Origin: Corydoras sp. C115
Taxonomy: Eukaryota; Chordata; Actinopteri; Siluriformes; Callichthyidae
Direction: 5' to 3'
DNA: 64,000 nucleotides
NCBI GenBank assembly: GCA_019802505.1
Contig: JAFMOC010000007.1
Span: 10,218,001-10,282,000 of the forward strand
Shown here: one piece after another, positions 27,401 through 42,711 of the stretch
Layout of the letters: each line of letters starts with the position of its first letter
Position numbering within the stretch: position 1 is the first letter of the stretch
The notes under the pieces: generated by a model
The model's input: the letters and a program-made list of their open reading frames with translations, nothing else
The model's database searches: none
What the model was told of the DNA's origin: nothing
Made by a program: the position numbers and the translations under genes

Positions 27401-30400
27401 ACTGTATGGTCTCTATCATTGTTACAGTTGTAACGTAAAGAATCTGCAGAGGCGACATGTGTGCATCTCTCGGCTGGACCGGCCTCAGAACTGGGGAGAG
27501 AACTGTGCAGAAGTTCGCTATGTTATTATGATACTTGCACCTCTTAAAATGGTAATGTTGTCACTTCACAAATTCATTCATAAATTCACTTATTACTTAT
27601 TATGTTTTTTTTGTGGTTGTGTCTTGATAAAGCCTTTTTGGGAGAATGACTTTTCACAGTACCTAGTTTCTTGCTCTCAGTTTGTGCTCTCAGAAGTGAG
27701 ATGTTTGAATTGAAGTTTTCGATCTACTTTAATTACTATACTTTTTGTGCCATTTTGGCCTACAAATACAACACACACAGACACACACATAGATAAACTA
27801 ATTTAAGAAGTAGCAGAATTCCACGCTATTACAGATTCATCAAATAAATTGCATATATTCTCAGAGCAGATAACATTTGAGTAATTTTCTAAACATAATA
27901 TAATGTTTATAATGTAATACAGTCAAGTAATTGCATTGGATTGTTTTAAGTTGTACGAAGGTAATTTAGTTATATAAAATGAAACTGATAACTCTAAATT
28001 AGACAAAGTGTGTAATTAGTGCAATTAGCATTAAGATTATAAGCATGTCAGTAATGAGTCTTCTGCTTGGTCTTATATCCTCTTCTCTAAAGTTCCTCAT
28101 TTTTATTTTCCCTCTGAAATATCCTAGTAATTTAATTTGTCGTTTAATTTGTCATTTAATTTTGTGCATTTCTGCTATGATCATTTAGAAAAGCACCAAG
28201 ACAGCAATGGAGCTGGGGCGGACATTTGCAAGTATGTTCTCAGACATCTCATTCAGACAAAAGCTTCTAGAGAGTAAGACGCAGGAAGAGTTTAAGGAGG
28301 CATTGGTCATTCAGAGGTACCACCTGACTGCTGCCAATTGCAAAACCACCACTGTAGAAGAGGAGGAGACAGACCCACACAGCCACAAACCACTTAAGGT
28401 GTGTGGGGAAATGGATGCAAGCATGCAAGTGTTTCACCCAATTTGTTGACATTAAATCAAATGCTTGTTCATTTGCTTTAGCAAATACACAATGTTATTT
28501 ACTTGACCTGCGTATTTCAAGCTACACTATATGGACAAAAATGCACACTTTATAACATGCCATTCTAAGCTGGTCCTTCCTTTGTAGCTTTGACAGCTTT
28601 CACAAAATTTTTGGAGTGTGTGGGTGGGGTGGGTTTGCCCATTCATCCAGAAAAGCATTTCTCAGGTCAGCCAAAGAGGTTGAATATTGTTTGATGGGGT
28701 CAGTGTCAGGACTGTGTGGGTCAGTCTGATTATTCCACTAAACTTACATAACCAATGCTTTAAAGACCTTGCTTTGTGCGCTTAGTCACAGTCAAGCTGT
28801 AACACAAATAAACCTTTCTCAAACAGCTGGAATCAAATGTGCAAAATGCACGACAGGGGTTTGATTTGAAAAACCTAAAAATGATAAAGTGTGTCATGAT
28901 ATTTTTGGTCTTGTAATGTAATTCCTATAAAACATAAACACCAAACATACATGTATGTATTGTTTAAGTAATGCCAGTGTAGTAAACCTAGCTTGTTCAG
29001 TGTTTGTTTTATTTGACAATAAATGTCTTTAAAATGTGCATGTGCATGTTGGTTGATGTCACCCCAGCTGGGAAAAAATTCAGTCATTCACTAGAAATCA
29101 ATTTTTTTTTATCTCAAACCTCTAAATAAAGAAAGAGGTTCTTTGCCAAAGGCGACAAAATCACTCTGCTTTTTTAAAGCAGCTTGTGATTTTATTACAA
29201 TTATTTTTTTAATTCTATTTAATGTGTTTTTATATAATAGTTTATATAGAGCTAGATCTTTGAAAAAACTCAAACTCAGTGCAGTGTGTGGTAAATCTTT
29301 CAGGGTATGTATGGTTTCTTCCCATTAACTTAACTGAAACCAAGTGAGGTGTTTCTAAGACCTATTTCATTAACAGGTAGATATTATTTTAACACTGTAT
29401 TTTTGACCAACCACAAGAGCATACAAGGAATACTGTAGATATTAAAATTTTCTCCAAACATGTGATTTTTCCCACCCTCTTCTGAAGCCTTGATGATGCT
29501 TGACTTTTGGAGTGACTGGCTTCTGATTGCGTTCTGACAAGCTTGTTTTAAATAATGAAAATTCACATTTCACAACACAAAGGACACACATCCACACAAT
29601 CATAACATCTGCTTAAAAAATAAACAGTGGACCAAGCAGTTTTTATTTTGTACACACTATCACACATCTGAGAAATGACAGCAAGGTGGAGGATCATTAC
29701 TTTTTGTTTGTGCTCTTCTGTGTTTCAGTGCGTATGTGCACATTAGGGGCTATTCATCATCAACAAATAGCCACAAGAAAGAAATATTTCATTTTCCAAG
29801 CATTCTTTCTGCTTTTCTCCTTCTTTCACGTACAGTGCACCCAGGTTTATAATGCTATAAGTAAGATTGTATTAATTTTAATAAAGTTCAAATTATTTGT
29901 TACTAAATATTTGTGTCAGCTTAAACAACATTTAATTCAAGTGGATTACCAATGACTTCCATGTGTTAAAGCACTTGCAAATTTTATAATACATACAAAG
30001 GTTTATTATTTACTAACATGGGTTGCACCTAAAATAGCAATTTAAACAATTCCAAGCAAAGATGTTTTAATATTTGCCTGCAGCCAATGAATTATTTTGC
30101 AAGAAAAGAAACATGTCTAAAAATTTTGAACCACTTGACTGCCAACTGAACAATATTTATGCAGTCATTAATCATTAAAATTAAAATACTATTTAATTTT
30201 GGAGAAAGATAATTTTTACTATGGTGTTTTAAATGGTGGTAGAAATCATGCTCTCACTAAAACCCCAAATTATTAAGGCTTTATAAAATATAAAAAACTG
30301 TAAATTGCTCTAAAGAAATTAGCAATTATCACCATTTTTATGAATCACATTACATTTGTGATTTACAAGGCAGTATATGCAAGTTCGTGCCCTCTGTCAT

Positions 30401-33400
30401 TGAATTGTTTACAGAAAACAGTGTTTAGTAATTAAAATTGTAAAAAAAAATTATTTGAGCTGTTATTTATATATATTTATTATAGATTTTATTGTGTATG
30501 CAATCAGGACAAGACATGATTCATACAAATTTAGCATAAATAATTTTTTCAAACAATATTCTTTAAATTTAAACCTGTCAAATATTTTGATTTCCTTTTG
30601 ATCACTGCTTTGATGTTGATGCAACACTGCATTTTAGTGTTTCTGCTAATGCTGTTCTGTTGCTCTAACCTTGTAGTGACATTGTAGCCGGGTATTTCTA
30701 ACACTGGGCTGTCTCTCTCTCCAGTCTGCAGTCTCTGCTCACCTTGTGTCTCTCTCTCTGCTGTGCAGGGGGCTCTGTGTGAGTGAGATTCAACAGTGCT
30801 TTTGAAGGCGATTGTGTGTGAGAACGAGTGAAGCAGTGGTGTAGTCGAGGACACATGCGGCATCCAGACGATAACAGACTGTTTTTTAATTTGGCTGATT
30901 ATGTTAAAAAGCAACATTTAAGGATATATTGTCTTCTGGATTATACCACTGGTGTAATTGTGTAGGAATAGAAGTGTGTGTGTCTGTGTGCAAGTGTGAA
31001 TGTATGTGTTCATTTATATTTGTATGGATGGGAGAGCATTTGTTAAAATATCCACATTCTAAATTCCACATTTTTCACATTTCTAATTTGCTCACTTTAA
31101 CTTTCTTCCTGCTGCAGTGTGAAATGTTCTTTTAGGCTGAGTTCAGTTTTGTTTAGATTGTGGCTTGTGATTTGACAAGCACTTTTGTGTGTGTAATTGT
31201 GATCATTGACATCAAGCTATGTGAGTCCTCATTAGTTGTCTATCTTTGTATTCTAGAGATCTGCTTGTAAGTTTTTAAATCCTTTCAAATTTTCCATTTT
31301 CTGCACAAATTTGATGTAACCTTTCATCAGATTTACACACAAATCCTAAGTGGGAATAAGAGAAACACATGTCAACAAATGAGGCAAAAATATAATGCTT
31401 GGTCATCATTTATTTGTTAAGGATAATGATACAATAGTGGCCATGTATGTAAATCTTCACATTCGGTATATAGAAAATAGTCATCCACAGGACAATACTG
31501 AAATCTGAGTTTTTGTAAAAAAGAAGAGGTCTGTTAAATTTTGGCCTCTAGTCTAAACAACTGCATTTTTGGCCTGAATATGTAAACATTTGAAAATGAG
31601 TTCCAGAACTAGTTTTTTTTTTTCAACACAGCACTTGTACATTCACACTGTTATAGACAGATGGTGATTTATTAGGTATACCTCTTGTTGCTACACTCAT
31701 TGTCTATTTTATCAGTTCAACTTATTATATGACTAAATGCACTTTTTCGTTTTACAGTTACATACTGCAGTCCATCAGTTTCTCTGCATACTTTGTTAGT
31801 CCCCTTACTCTGTTTTCTAATTTTCAGGATCGCCACAGGTATTATTTATGTGGTGAAAGATTCTCAGCACTAAGTAAAACTGACACAATGGTGGTTATGT
31901 GTTGGTGTTTGCTGCACTACAATGAGTATATTAGACGCTACAGTGCTTTTGGAGTTTTTAATTACATTGTTCATTCACAGTGCACTATTAGATAAATATG
32001 ATATGAAATACAGCAGCTCATTTATGGTTGCAGAGTTGTGTTAATCATTCTTTAATTCTGTGTTACTGCTTACTGAATTCAGCACATATTATGCAAGTAG
32101 CTAGACATTTTTTTATTTAATGGACTAGTCCTAAGGAGTTTGAAAAAGTCCAAAAGCACTGTTTCTATTCCACTCATGTTAAGGCAATGCACCTGTATGA
32201 CTCTACCACCATGTCAGTGTCACTGCAGTTCTGGGAATCATCTATCATCCAAATAATAGGAGCAGTTCTAGGCTTGTGTTTAAGGAACCAGCCTTGCTAC
32301 CTGAAGGTCCCCAGTTCGATTCCCGTTCCCACCAACTACCATGGCTGAAGTGCCCTTGGGCAAGGCACCTAACCACAATTGCTCTCCAGATGCCATATAC
32401 AGGGCTACCCATCGCTCCAGACATGTGTGATAACTTTACTAGTGTGTGTATATGTGTTTCACTGTGCGAATGGGTTAAATGTGGAGAAGAAATGTCCTCT
32501 GTGTGTAAACACAGTAGGCAAAATAGATCACATTATTAAAAAATAGCTCTTCTATGGTAATTGTTTGGGGGACCTGATCATTAAAGATACCATACAGAGA
32601 CATAGATGACCTACAGTCTGTTATTGCAAAACAACAAACTGCATTTATATGGAAATTGGGAAAATTAAAATGGAAAATGTGTGTTAAAACAAGGAGGTGT
32701 GTATAAAATGTGGCCAGTGGATGTACTGGAAGTGTTGTCTGAATTCCTCTTTCATGTAGTACTATGGTAAATTGTCTTTTTTATTAATGAATGAGTAAAC
32801 AAATGCATGATTTATTTAAACAATATATTATCTAAACTTCTAAATGTTATCCAAATGATTGAAAACATCAATTCATGTTCATGCAGTCATGTTTTAAACT
32901 AAACCAGGACTGGTTTGCTATAAAGTAAGAACTCTAACTACCCTACTACTATGCTGCCTGACTTGAAATTTCATGTTTCATGTTTCTAATTTGAAATGGT
33001 CCGCACTATTTGCCCCATAGACATGAAATTCATCAATAAGTAAATAACCAAATATAATATTTGTGCATTTTTTTTGCCTGGGTTTTATTTATCTACTTTC
33101 AGGACTTGTGTGAAATATGATGATATCTTAGATCAGGTTTATGCAGACATAGAGAACATTTTGAGAAAAGAGAGGGAGTTTACAACTTTCAAGCACCATA
33201 TTACAAACGATATGTGTGACGGGCTTTCAGACAGTGTTTTTATCATACTTTTTCTATTGTCTGTCACTATATAGTGTAGAGATTTTTTTCGAGTGGGCAG
33301 AGGCATCTATGAGGATCTGTGTCGCCGTTTGCCCTTCTATATATCAGACTTCACAGATGGTAATTAAATGCACAAGCAATTGTCAACACACAAATATGAT

Positions 33401-36400
33401 ATATGATAATGAATATTGTGCATAGGATTAATAGATGGGTGTATTTTGTTTTTCAGGCATAGTGGGCAACAATAAAGCTATAATAAAGTACATGACAACG
33501 TCCATTTTTCTTTACATTGCTGTTCTCCTTCCTGCCATTGCATTCGGCTCACTCAATGATGAAAGCACAAGAGGAGAAATAGGTAATATTTTTCAATCTA
33601 GGTTTTTGTATATTTTAAATATATTATATAACATTGTACTATATCTACTATATTTTATTAAGTGTGGTATGTTTCACATGAATCATTTTAAAACTTGAAT
33701 TCTATTGATTTATATTTAGGTTCAAAAACATTTATTCGGTTTATATTTACTAGATGTTCAAAAGACAATGATTGGACAGAGTATAGGTGGAATCATCTAC
33801 TCTCTGTGTGCTGGATCCCCTCTGGTCATTCCTCTAACTACTGCACCCATAGCCATCTTCATCAGTGGTATGGCTGTTCTTTATTACCATACGAAAATAT
33901 GCATGCATGTGTTTTTGCATACACAGACACACGCACACATACAGTGTTGACAGTGCTACTCCATGTACACATACAGACAAACAAACACATATGCACAGTG
34001 CACCTCTCCCCTCCACACACACGTTTACACTCATCTCGTTTGTGTGGAAGTTGTTTACTTCCCTCTCTGAGTGAGTAATGAGCCTGTGTGTGGAATTAAA
34101 GCACTATTAACCACAGTAAGGCTTTCTCCCTCAAACCAGAAAGCTGACTATTTTACATAGCTGCAGTTTGTTTGGGTGAGACTAGAGGTTTTCCTTTTAT
34201 AATGATATAATTTTGCTTGTGGGTTTCTGTTGATGAAATTGTCCTCTGTTGCTGTGATTAGTTGTTTTGTGATTAGTTATTTAATTTTCCTTAGAAGATA
34301 AACACACATTACATACATACCCACACTAAACCATGAAATGGTTTGGTTGTACTTTTTAATATAAGAAATTGACTGACCCACACTGTGATTAAATATCTAT
34401 TCTATGAAATGTTTAATTGTTCTATTCAAATTTAAAATTTTAAAAATCATTTGTTTATTAATTTTTTATATATTTATATATTTATTCTTTATATCTTAGT
34501 TTTCCGTACTGTATTTCTGTACTGTGCTGCAATCCTTCTTGTGTACTGTTAATCAAACAGTAACCTAACCTCTTACTTTTTCTACATTATATAAAAATTA
34601 AATCACATTTATATTTAGTCTTTTACTCCTGATGTTATTATTTGAACATTTTTGCCTCCTTCCTGTTGTTTTTTTTTTCATAGGTCACATAACAGTTAAA
34701 CTCATGTTCACTCTGTGTGCAATCAATGTGTTATGTCAGGTCAAAAAATATCCCTTTTCTAAATGGGATTGTGTTTGCATCACCACTCAAGTATTAAATC
34801 ATGATTTTGAGTTATTATCCCCCTGAAGTTTCTGTTAGTGTTCATACTCGTTTACTGAATGATGCAGATTTTACCTTAGTCAAAAAAAAGGGAGAACATT
34901 TTGAAATGGTGCAGGGGACAGACTCAGATTGATTTCCAGTTGAGTTTTAGATCAGGTCTATTTTAAACATTTGCTTCTAAGCTTGAAAGGGTCCTGTAAA
35001 GAAGGGAAAGAAACAGAAGCAAACAAAGCTCTAAACATATACACAACAATAGATAAAGACAAACACAACAATAATACATCTGTTACAATTGTGCACTCCT
35101 ACATGTCTAGTACTTCTGCACCATTTAAAGATAGAATAGAAATTCAGTAGCAGCATTTATCTTTGTAGGGCAATAAACTCATACACGGGTGTTTTTCAGG
35201 TTGGATTGTTTTAGTTAAGGGCAAATGTTGGAATGAAAAAATTGCAGTAACAACCTGTTACATTTTTATATTTATTCTGTGTTTTTTTTTTTTTTTTTGA
35301 AAAATTAAAAAGTTCTGCTTCTACCTTATGGGAAGGTCCTTCAAGGTGCCATGGAATGCTTATGTTACCAAATCTCATCAAGCAAATACTGGAGTGGCCC
35401 AGGGCTCAGCGCTTAATCCTTCTCTTTTTTTCACTTCTCTTTTTGTCCTCAGTCATTCAGGCCCATAGGTTCTTTATCATTGTTATGTCTTTGACATCCG
35501 GCTTCACATGTATTTTGTCCCTAAATACACCTCAGTTTTTGTTTAGATATCTGCCTGCCTCATTGACATGTGTGTTTGATTGAAGGTATCTTAACTCAAG
35601 CTGAATTTAGAGGTCCTGATCATTCCTGCAAAAGCTTCGATCATTATGACTTGACCCAAATCAATGACTCCAAAATGAAAATCTTAAAAGAAAGGTGGAT
35701 GCCACTAAATACAATGCTGATCTTCTGGAAACACATTTCTGCTAAATGACTAAATATATTTTGGTCTGTTACAGATTTAAGATAAATACAAAGGTTCACC
35801 ATTCCATATGACAAGGACCCTAAACATGAAAATTTACACTGAAGTCGTATAGCCTAGTTGTTAGGCTATACAACTTCAGTGTATAGCTTAACCACTGTAT
35901 AACTTTAGTGAGTTCTCAGCGCTGGGGATCCAGGTTGAATCTCGATCTGGGTGGAGTTTCCATTTTCTCCACGTGACCGTGTGGGGTTTCTCTGTTCTCA
36001 GCAATACATAAGCAGCCTGTCCTGGGCATATCTGCCCAGCGCCCAAAACATTCTCCCCTGAAAGGGAATGCAGATCCCCCTCCACGAGTTTAATCTCTAA
36101 TATAGCTTTAAGCAGGGGATAATAAGATGAGATGAAAAATGGTTTAGAATGGCAAAGCCCAAGTCAAAGATTGTTCTAAGTAAGAATCTGTCTTAAAAAT
36201 AGATGTACTCCAGAGCTGTTTAGTTGTTAAGGTCACGAGTCTGGCAGGCCATTTAAGACACTGTGCTGGATGGGGCTGAATGGGGCTCATGGGCTATCTT
36301 TTCATTGGCCTAGTGCACATCGACACAATCCACCTTAAAAGAGTAGGAGTAAATTTATCTTGAGATATAGGCGATAATTCCAGAGAAAGAAACTGCTACG

Positions 36401-39400
36401 GTAATAGAGAAGTTCCCTAAGAGACTTGTAGCTGTAAATTAAGCTTAAAATCACTTTGTAAAGTATAAATGATATATGCATGCAATAGATAGCTGGTATG
36501 CATGTTGTGTAGAAAAAATAATTTAAACATATCCAAACTCCATTTTCATTTTAGGTTGTACCAAAATGGGGATTGTGGGAATTTTGGCACATTGCACAGC
36601 TATAATGAATTTAAACAATATACATCCTGGATACTGATTTTGCTGATTTTTGTTTGTTTTTTGTTATATATGTCCAGTTATCAGAGAGATCTGTGATGAT
36701 TATGATTTGGACTTTTCTGCATTCTACGCTTGCATCGGTCTGTGGAACAGCTTGTTCCTCATCATTGGAGGAGTCTTTAACCTCAGTCTACTTGTTAAGC
36801 TCTTTAAAAGGTCATTTTCTTTTACACAAACACCCATCCAATTCTCACATTTAAATGTTGCTTGCACGTCACTATACATATTTATTGTTTCTGCATTCAG
36901 GTCAATAGAGGAGGTGATAGCTCTGTTCATTTCTATTGCATTTGTAGCCGATGCTGTCAAAGGCACAGTCAAGAGTAAGTCTCTTTACTTTATGTCTGTG
37001 CAATGTTTAAATGTTTTTTGATATATTTTAGTACATTTAAAATTTCTGTAAATTTAAACTTGGTGTGTAAAATGGTGTGCAAATCATGTATATCCTGTTT
37101 TTAATCAGAAATTGTAAAACGACAGTATATCCTATTTTCAAAATTTAAAAAAAACAACAATTTTTTAATATATGCCAAATTAAAAATTTGTTGCAGGTTT
37201 CCTACTGTGTTGTATTACTTATTTTTTAAACACCAACCTGTAGCCCTAAGCATTTACCAACTCCGTAATTTAGTTTTTGTAATTTTCCCTATTTGCTTTA
37301 TACAAAATTTCATCTGTTCAACAGTTTGGGGACTTCTTTGTCATGTCTGCCATTTCATAATGCAACAAATGATAACACATTAGGACATAGTAAAACATCT
37401 GGTCCTTAGAAGGTCTTCAAATTAGGTAAATTATGCCTTGCAAATTAAATTGAAACCACCATCCCTACACATGCTTAACAGTTGGTATGTGTTGATATAC
37501 TGTGTTTAGACTTTACTGTTTATTTTGTCCGAGGAAAATTTTCCCAGATGTTTTGTAGTTTACAGACTTAAGCAATGCTTCTATGTTATTTTTAGAAAGT
37601 AGTAGACATCAACTCTTCCAAACAAGCCATACTTTTTTTTGCCTTTTTACAGTTTTACTATAAAAGACTTTTACATTGTAACTAACATTTGTAAATTCTG
37701 ACATTTTTTGCTATTTCACTTTGGGATGCAATTGGGGTGTCCACTGTGAAGATTGTCATCTGACACAAATGTTTTTTGGATAATGTTTCTCAATTTTTTA
37801 ATGGATTTTGAATTGCTTTGTAGTGGCCTTATAACACTTGCCAGACTAATGGGCAGCAAAATTTTGCTTCACTTAGATCATTGCTAAAGTATTTTGTGAA
37901 GTGGTATTAACACAGACCTGAATCCTCTGAACCCTTAAGCTGCCAGAATTTCTGCTTTTATAAGGTAATAATATAATCTGAAATAAAATCTGAAACTTGC
38001 CCTCTTCATTCATATAGAAGCAGTAAGAATATTTAGTCTTGGTTTTCTTAAGTACAGTATATAATGCCAATTTCTCACATGTTGTTGTTTATTAGAAAGT
38101 GTATTTACCCCCAAATTTAATATTTTCTAAGGACCAGATTTTTATATAAATAAAAACATAGTGTTCAAAAGAGTTTTTTTTTTACATTACTATGTATAGT
38201 GAGTATATTTTGGAGACACTACTAATGTCACTACCATTGTTTGCAGAACTTTGCATGACAATCGTCAGAGTAAGAATTATGATAAATATACAGATTCCAG
38301 TTCATCTTGACTATATTTTTTTCATTTAATCCTTTCAAAGGTCTTTAAAGTTATTTAAGCTAAACAATGGTAACTCTGCTTTTTTATTATTATTATTGGA
38401 TATTGTTCGCAAGACAATGATTTTCAATGCATTGCCTTTTGTTGTGTAAAGAACATGCTTAAAGCAAAATATCCACATTAATGTCTGTTAATGTCTGTTT
38501 TGTAAAATACTTCTTGCAGCCCTAAGTATACCATTGTTCCTGTCTTCACAGTCTTTAGTAAATATTACCATCCTCCTACATTGGCAAATGGCAGTGTAGA
38601 AGAACTCAACAGAATAAGTGCAGGCTTGGCTGTAGGGGAAATGAACCTGACAAAGGCAGGGTTAGTAACACTCCCAGAATCTTTCATTCTGTGCACGCGA
38701 GCACGGCCACTGCTTTGCCTGCTGCTCATGCTGGGCACCCTTTGGGTCGGGTACACACTATACCAGTTTAAAAGAAGGTAAGAGTGACAAATACACAAAT
38801 GCTAAATATTTTTCTAAAGACTTTTTAAAAGTTTGCTTTTAACATATTAATGTCTATGTGCAGTCCGTTTTTGCATGCAAAAATGAGGGAGATTCTGTCA
38901 GACTGTGCCCTGCCAATCTCTGTACTCATGTTCTCCTACGTGGGCTCCTACATCTTTAGTGACATCGGCTGTAAGTCTTTGCTGTCGGGAAAAACACAAG
39001 CACAAATGTACATACATTTTTTTGCAACTATTATTTAAATTTAGTTCTGCAAAGTCATTTTCTTTGCAGGAGGATTAAACTCTCAAATATGGCATTGCCT
39101 GTGTGCGTTACAGTGCCCGTGTTTGATTACCACGTGGGACCAGTGTTCCGCATTGCTCCATTAGAAAAGCTATCAGGAGCCAGTGTGGTGTGTGCTATGG
39201 GTCTTGGCTTTCTTCTTGCTCTCCTCATCTTCATCGACCAAAACATTGTAGTTTCCCTCACCAATGCCCCAGAGAACAGGTATACTGCTTGTAGAGAAAA
39301 GCAATTTTGTCACTGCAATATGGGTGTAATTTCATATCTTGATGTGATGATTTTAGTGATATTATTCACTTTGGAATGACAGCTGTGTACGTGTATGTGT

Positions 39401-42400
39401 GAGCACTTTGGTTTAGTGTGTTAAAGGTCACTGAAGGGTGCATCATGCTGAATATTGCTTCACTGAATAACAATACAGATGTTCAGTGGATGTTTTACAT
39501 TTCAACAAATGTTTATTGCTTGCCTATTTAACTGTATTTCCTCTGTGCATCTTTGTGTTTATGTGCATCTTTGTGCTTTGTTGGTTGCTAAAGGGTACAT
39601 TGTATCATTGTTAACTGACTGTGTTTATATCTGTTGTGTGGTTGTGTAAACCTTTGTGCGCTTTCAATGTTCTAGTCTTTGTGTTTGTTTTGCTCTAGGT
39701 TACTAAAAGGTACTGCATATCACTGGGACCTGACTCTGTCTGGCCTGATTAATATTTTGATGTCGGTGTTGGGGCTGCCGTGGATGCATGCCGCGTTTCC
39801 TCACTCGACTCTGCACGTGCGGCAGCTGGCCATTGTGGAGGAGCGGGTTGAGGGAGGACACTTGTATGAGACGTGAGTGGAGCTCCAGATACTTTTCCAG
39901 CTACACGGGAACTAGCTATACAATGATTGTTACTTCCCAAAAACCTAAGAATGCTTTCTTACGTGTGGAATGTAAGCTACCTACTCACGTGATGTACAAA
40001 GCATGGGCAGACATAGAAATTATGCTTGAAATATTATAAATCACTCTATAAATGCAATAAAAAAAGAAAATTGATATTTGTTATTCGGCAGCATGGTGGC
40101 TTAGTGGTTAGCACGTTCGCCTCTCAGCGCTAGGGATTCCCGGTTCGAATCCCAATCTCGGTGGAGTTTCCATGTTTTACCCGTGTCCGCATGGGTTTCC
40201 CCTTTGTTCTCTGGATTCCTCCCACAGTTCAAAAACATGGATCAAGGTTAATTGAATTCTCCAAATTGCCCCATATAGAGTGTGTGAGTATCTGTGTGAG
40301 TGAGTGTGTGCCCAACGATAGATTGGCGCCCGGTCCTGGGTGTATCTGTCCTAAATGTTCTGGATAGCCATGGGGAACCTCCCTGCGACCCTAGTAGAGG
40401 ATAAAGCGGAAGATAATGGGTGGAAATTTGTTACATTTACATTTAGTCATTTAGCAGACGCTTTTATCCAAAGAAACTTACAAATATGAACATCACAAGT
40501 CAGTAGTTATGAAGAAAACCTGCAACACTGTAGAGTTATCAAACTTGATAGTCATATGATCCTGCAGCACCCCCCCCCCTTTTTTTTTTCTCGACAACAG
40601 GTATCTGTTAAAAATATGCGCCTTTAGTAGTTTCTTTTTGCTATTTACTTACACGTTTATTGAAAAGGAATTTTTTTTGTGTGTGTTTTCAGTGTCAAAA
40701 ATGACTTGTTAAATATCAACAAATGTCATTTTCGAGACCTCAAATGCCAACATTGAAACAGAAATGGGGAAATCTATGATTTATCATATCAATAAAAGTG
40801 AAAAATGCAAGCATCAAATCTTAAGTGGTTATATTTAATGAATATTTAATGAATTTAATGAATTGTTTGCCATTGAAATCACTTAAAACATTTTCTTTGT
40901 CCTTTTGTCTATTAAATAAAGGTTCAAGTGAATGAACAAATATCATTTTTAATTAAAACTTTTTATTACATTTTGAGAAAGCATCTGAAACTGGCGTTTG
41001 TAATTTTAAATAGTTGTAAGATGGTAGTTTTAGTCAAAAGCTTTAACTCTGTTCCCTTGATAAAATATACCGTACTTTACTTTTTCTTTTTTACACATTA
41101 GTAGTTGAAAGTTTATTAAATGTTTTATATTTCTGCATACGTTTGACCTAAAAAAATTAAACAAGTAGATAAGAAAAAAAAACCAAATCAAACAATTAAG
41201 ATAAAATATTACACATAATTTAATTATCAGAGAAAAATATTACAATTTTGCATATCAATGAGTGGCTGAACCATAGCATTCAGTACCTTCTTTGATCCCC
41301 TTGTGCAGTAATAGATGCAACTATACTTTTTTGGTAATTGTTTAATCATGCACACCAGCATGGAATGATTTTAGCTTTACCTCTGAAATGTTGGCAGATT
41401 TCTTAGATATAATGTTCCTACAGTTACAGTTAATTTATTTTGAATTTATGAGGTCAGGACTTGTGTCCTGCATTTTTTTTTTTTAGAATTTCTTTGGACT
41501 TTATTGTTTCATCATCCCAGGCAAACAATGAAACCACCACCACCAAGTTTCACAGAGAGGCAGCATTGTTCTTTTTGGGGAGAAACAATCCTGTTGAGCA
41601 ACCTATTTAACATTCGAACTGGACCACGGAGAAATTGAAAAAGTTGGCCAGGTCGAATGAATTACTTTTTTTGTTATCACATGAATGGCCATTGGCACAT
41701 GGTCCAGTTTTGATGCTCATGTGCATGTTGTTCTATTGTTGGTGCTTTGGGTGGTGGACAGGATTCAGAATGGGAACCGTGAGTGAGCTGATCTTCCCCT
41801 GAACAACAAACTGTTTCTTTCTACCAAGAACGGAATCAATTTCTTTCTATCAGAACGAACATTAACTTTTTTAGCTGCAGTACCTACAAGAAACTTGCAG
41901 AGTATGTTAAGAAACAAATGGACAGAGGGTAGTTCTAGAGATACAAATTTCATCTGCATGTTAAACAGAAAAAATCAAATATGCAATAAGTGTAGAAACT
42001 AGAGGATATACCTAATAAAGTGGCAAGTAATTCTAGTTTTTACTACAATTTCTACACTATTAAAATAGTACCTCTTTTCCCTGTATATCATTAGCTTTTG
42101 GGATTGCATCCTAGTTAAGTTCAAGGGAGTTAAGATAAAATTTTATACACTAGTCAAAAGTTTGAACACACTGCATTCTTGCTCCATTGGACAATTTTCT
42201 CCACTTACCATATAGATGGGCTTTATAGTTTAACAATCATAGACTGTAGTACATCAGTTTCTGTTGGTTCTCTGTTCTCTGTAGGTCAGGACCATCACAG
42301 AACAGGTATAATTTGGGTGGTGTATTGTTTATTGTCAGTTCTGCAGTGACACTGATGTGGTGTCACACAGTGCTGCTTTATTTTCGTTTAAACACCTCAG

Positions 42401-42628
42401 TGACACTGCTGGAATAAGAATAATGAACAAACCAAATAATGCATAATGCTCTGTGATGCTACTATTGGGGTCCTGACCATTAGAGCAAAAAGGACTAACA
42501 CAGAATGTTGTCCACAGATTTTTTTAACGGTAAGTTGAACTGATAAAATAGACAATAAGTGTAGCAAAACTTGTGTGGAGTTGAAAATATAAATTGGTCA
42601 CAGCATTTGTTTTTTTTTATGTTTTTGC

Positions 42629-42711
<83 letters not shown>

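Noticed and set aside
30680..30870. GC-richer stretch with splice-like tgctgtgcag in slc4a11 intron 7 as an alternative exon
   Set aside because: From phase 0 the frame closes after five codons (GGG GCT CTG TGT GAG TGA). No family block matches.
39089..39113. ATG at 39089 as part of slc4a11 exon 15
   Set aside because: These bases lie before the acceptor at 39113. Including them breaks the junction phase and the alignment to the family.
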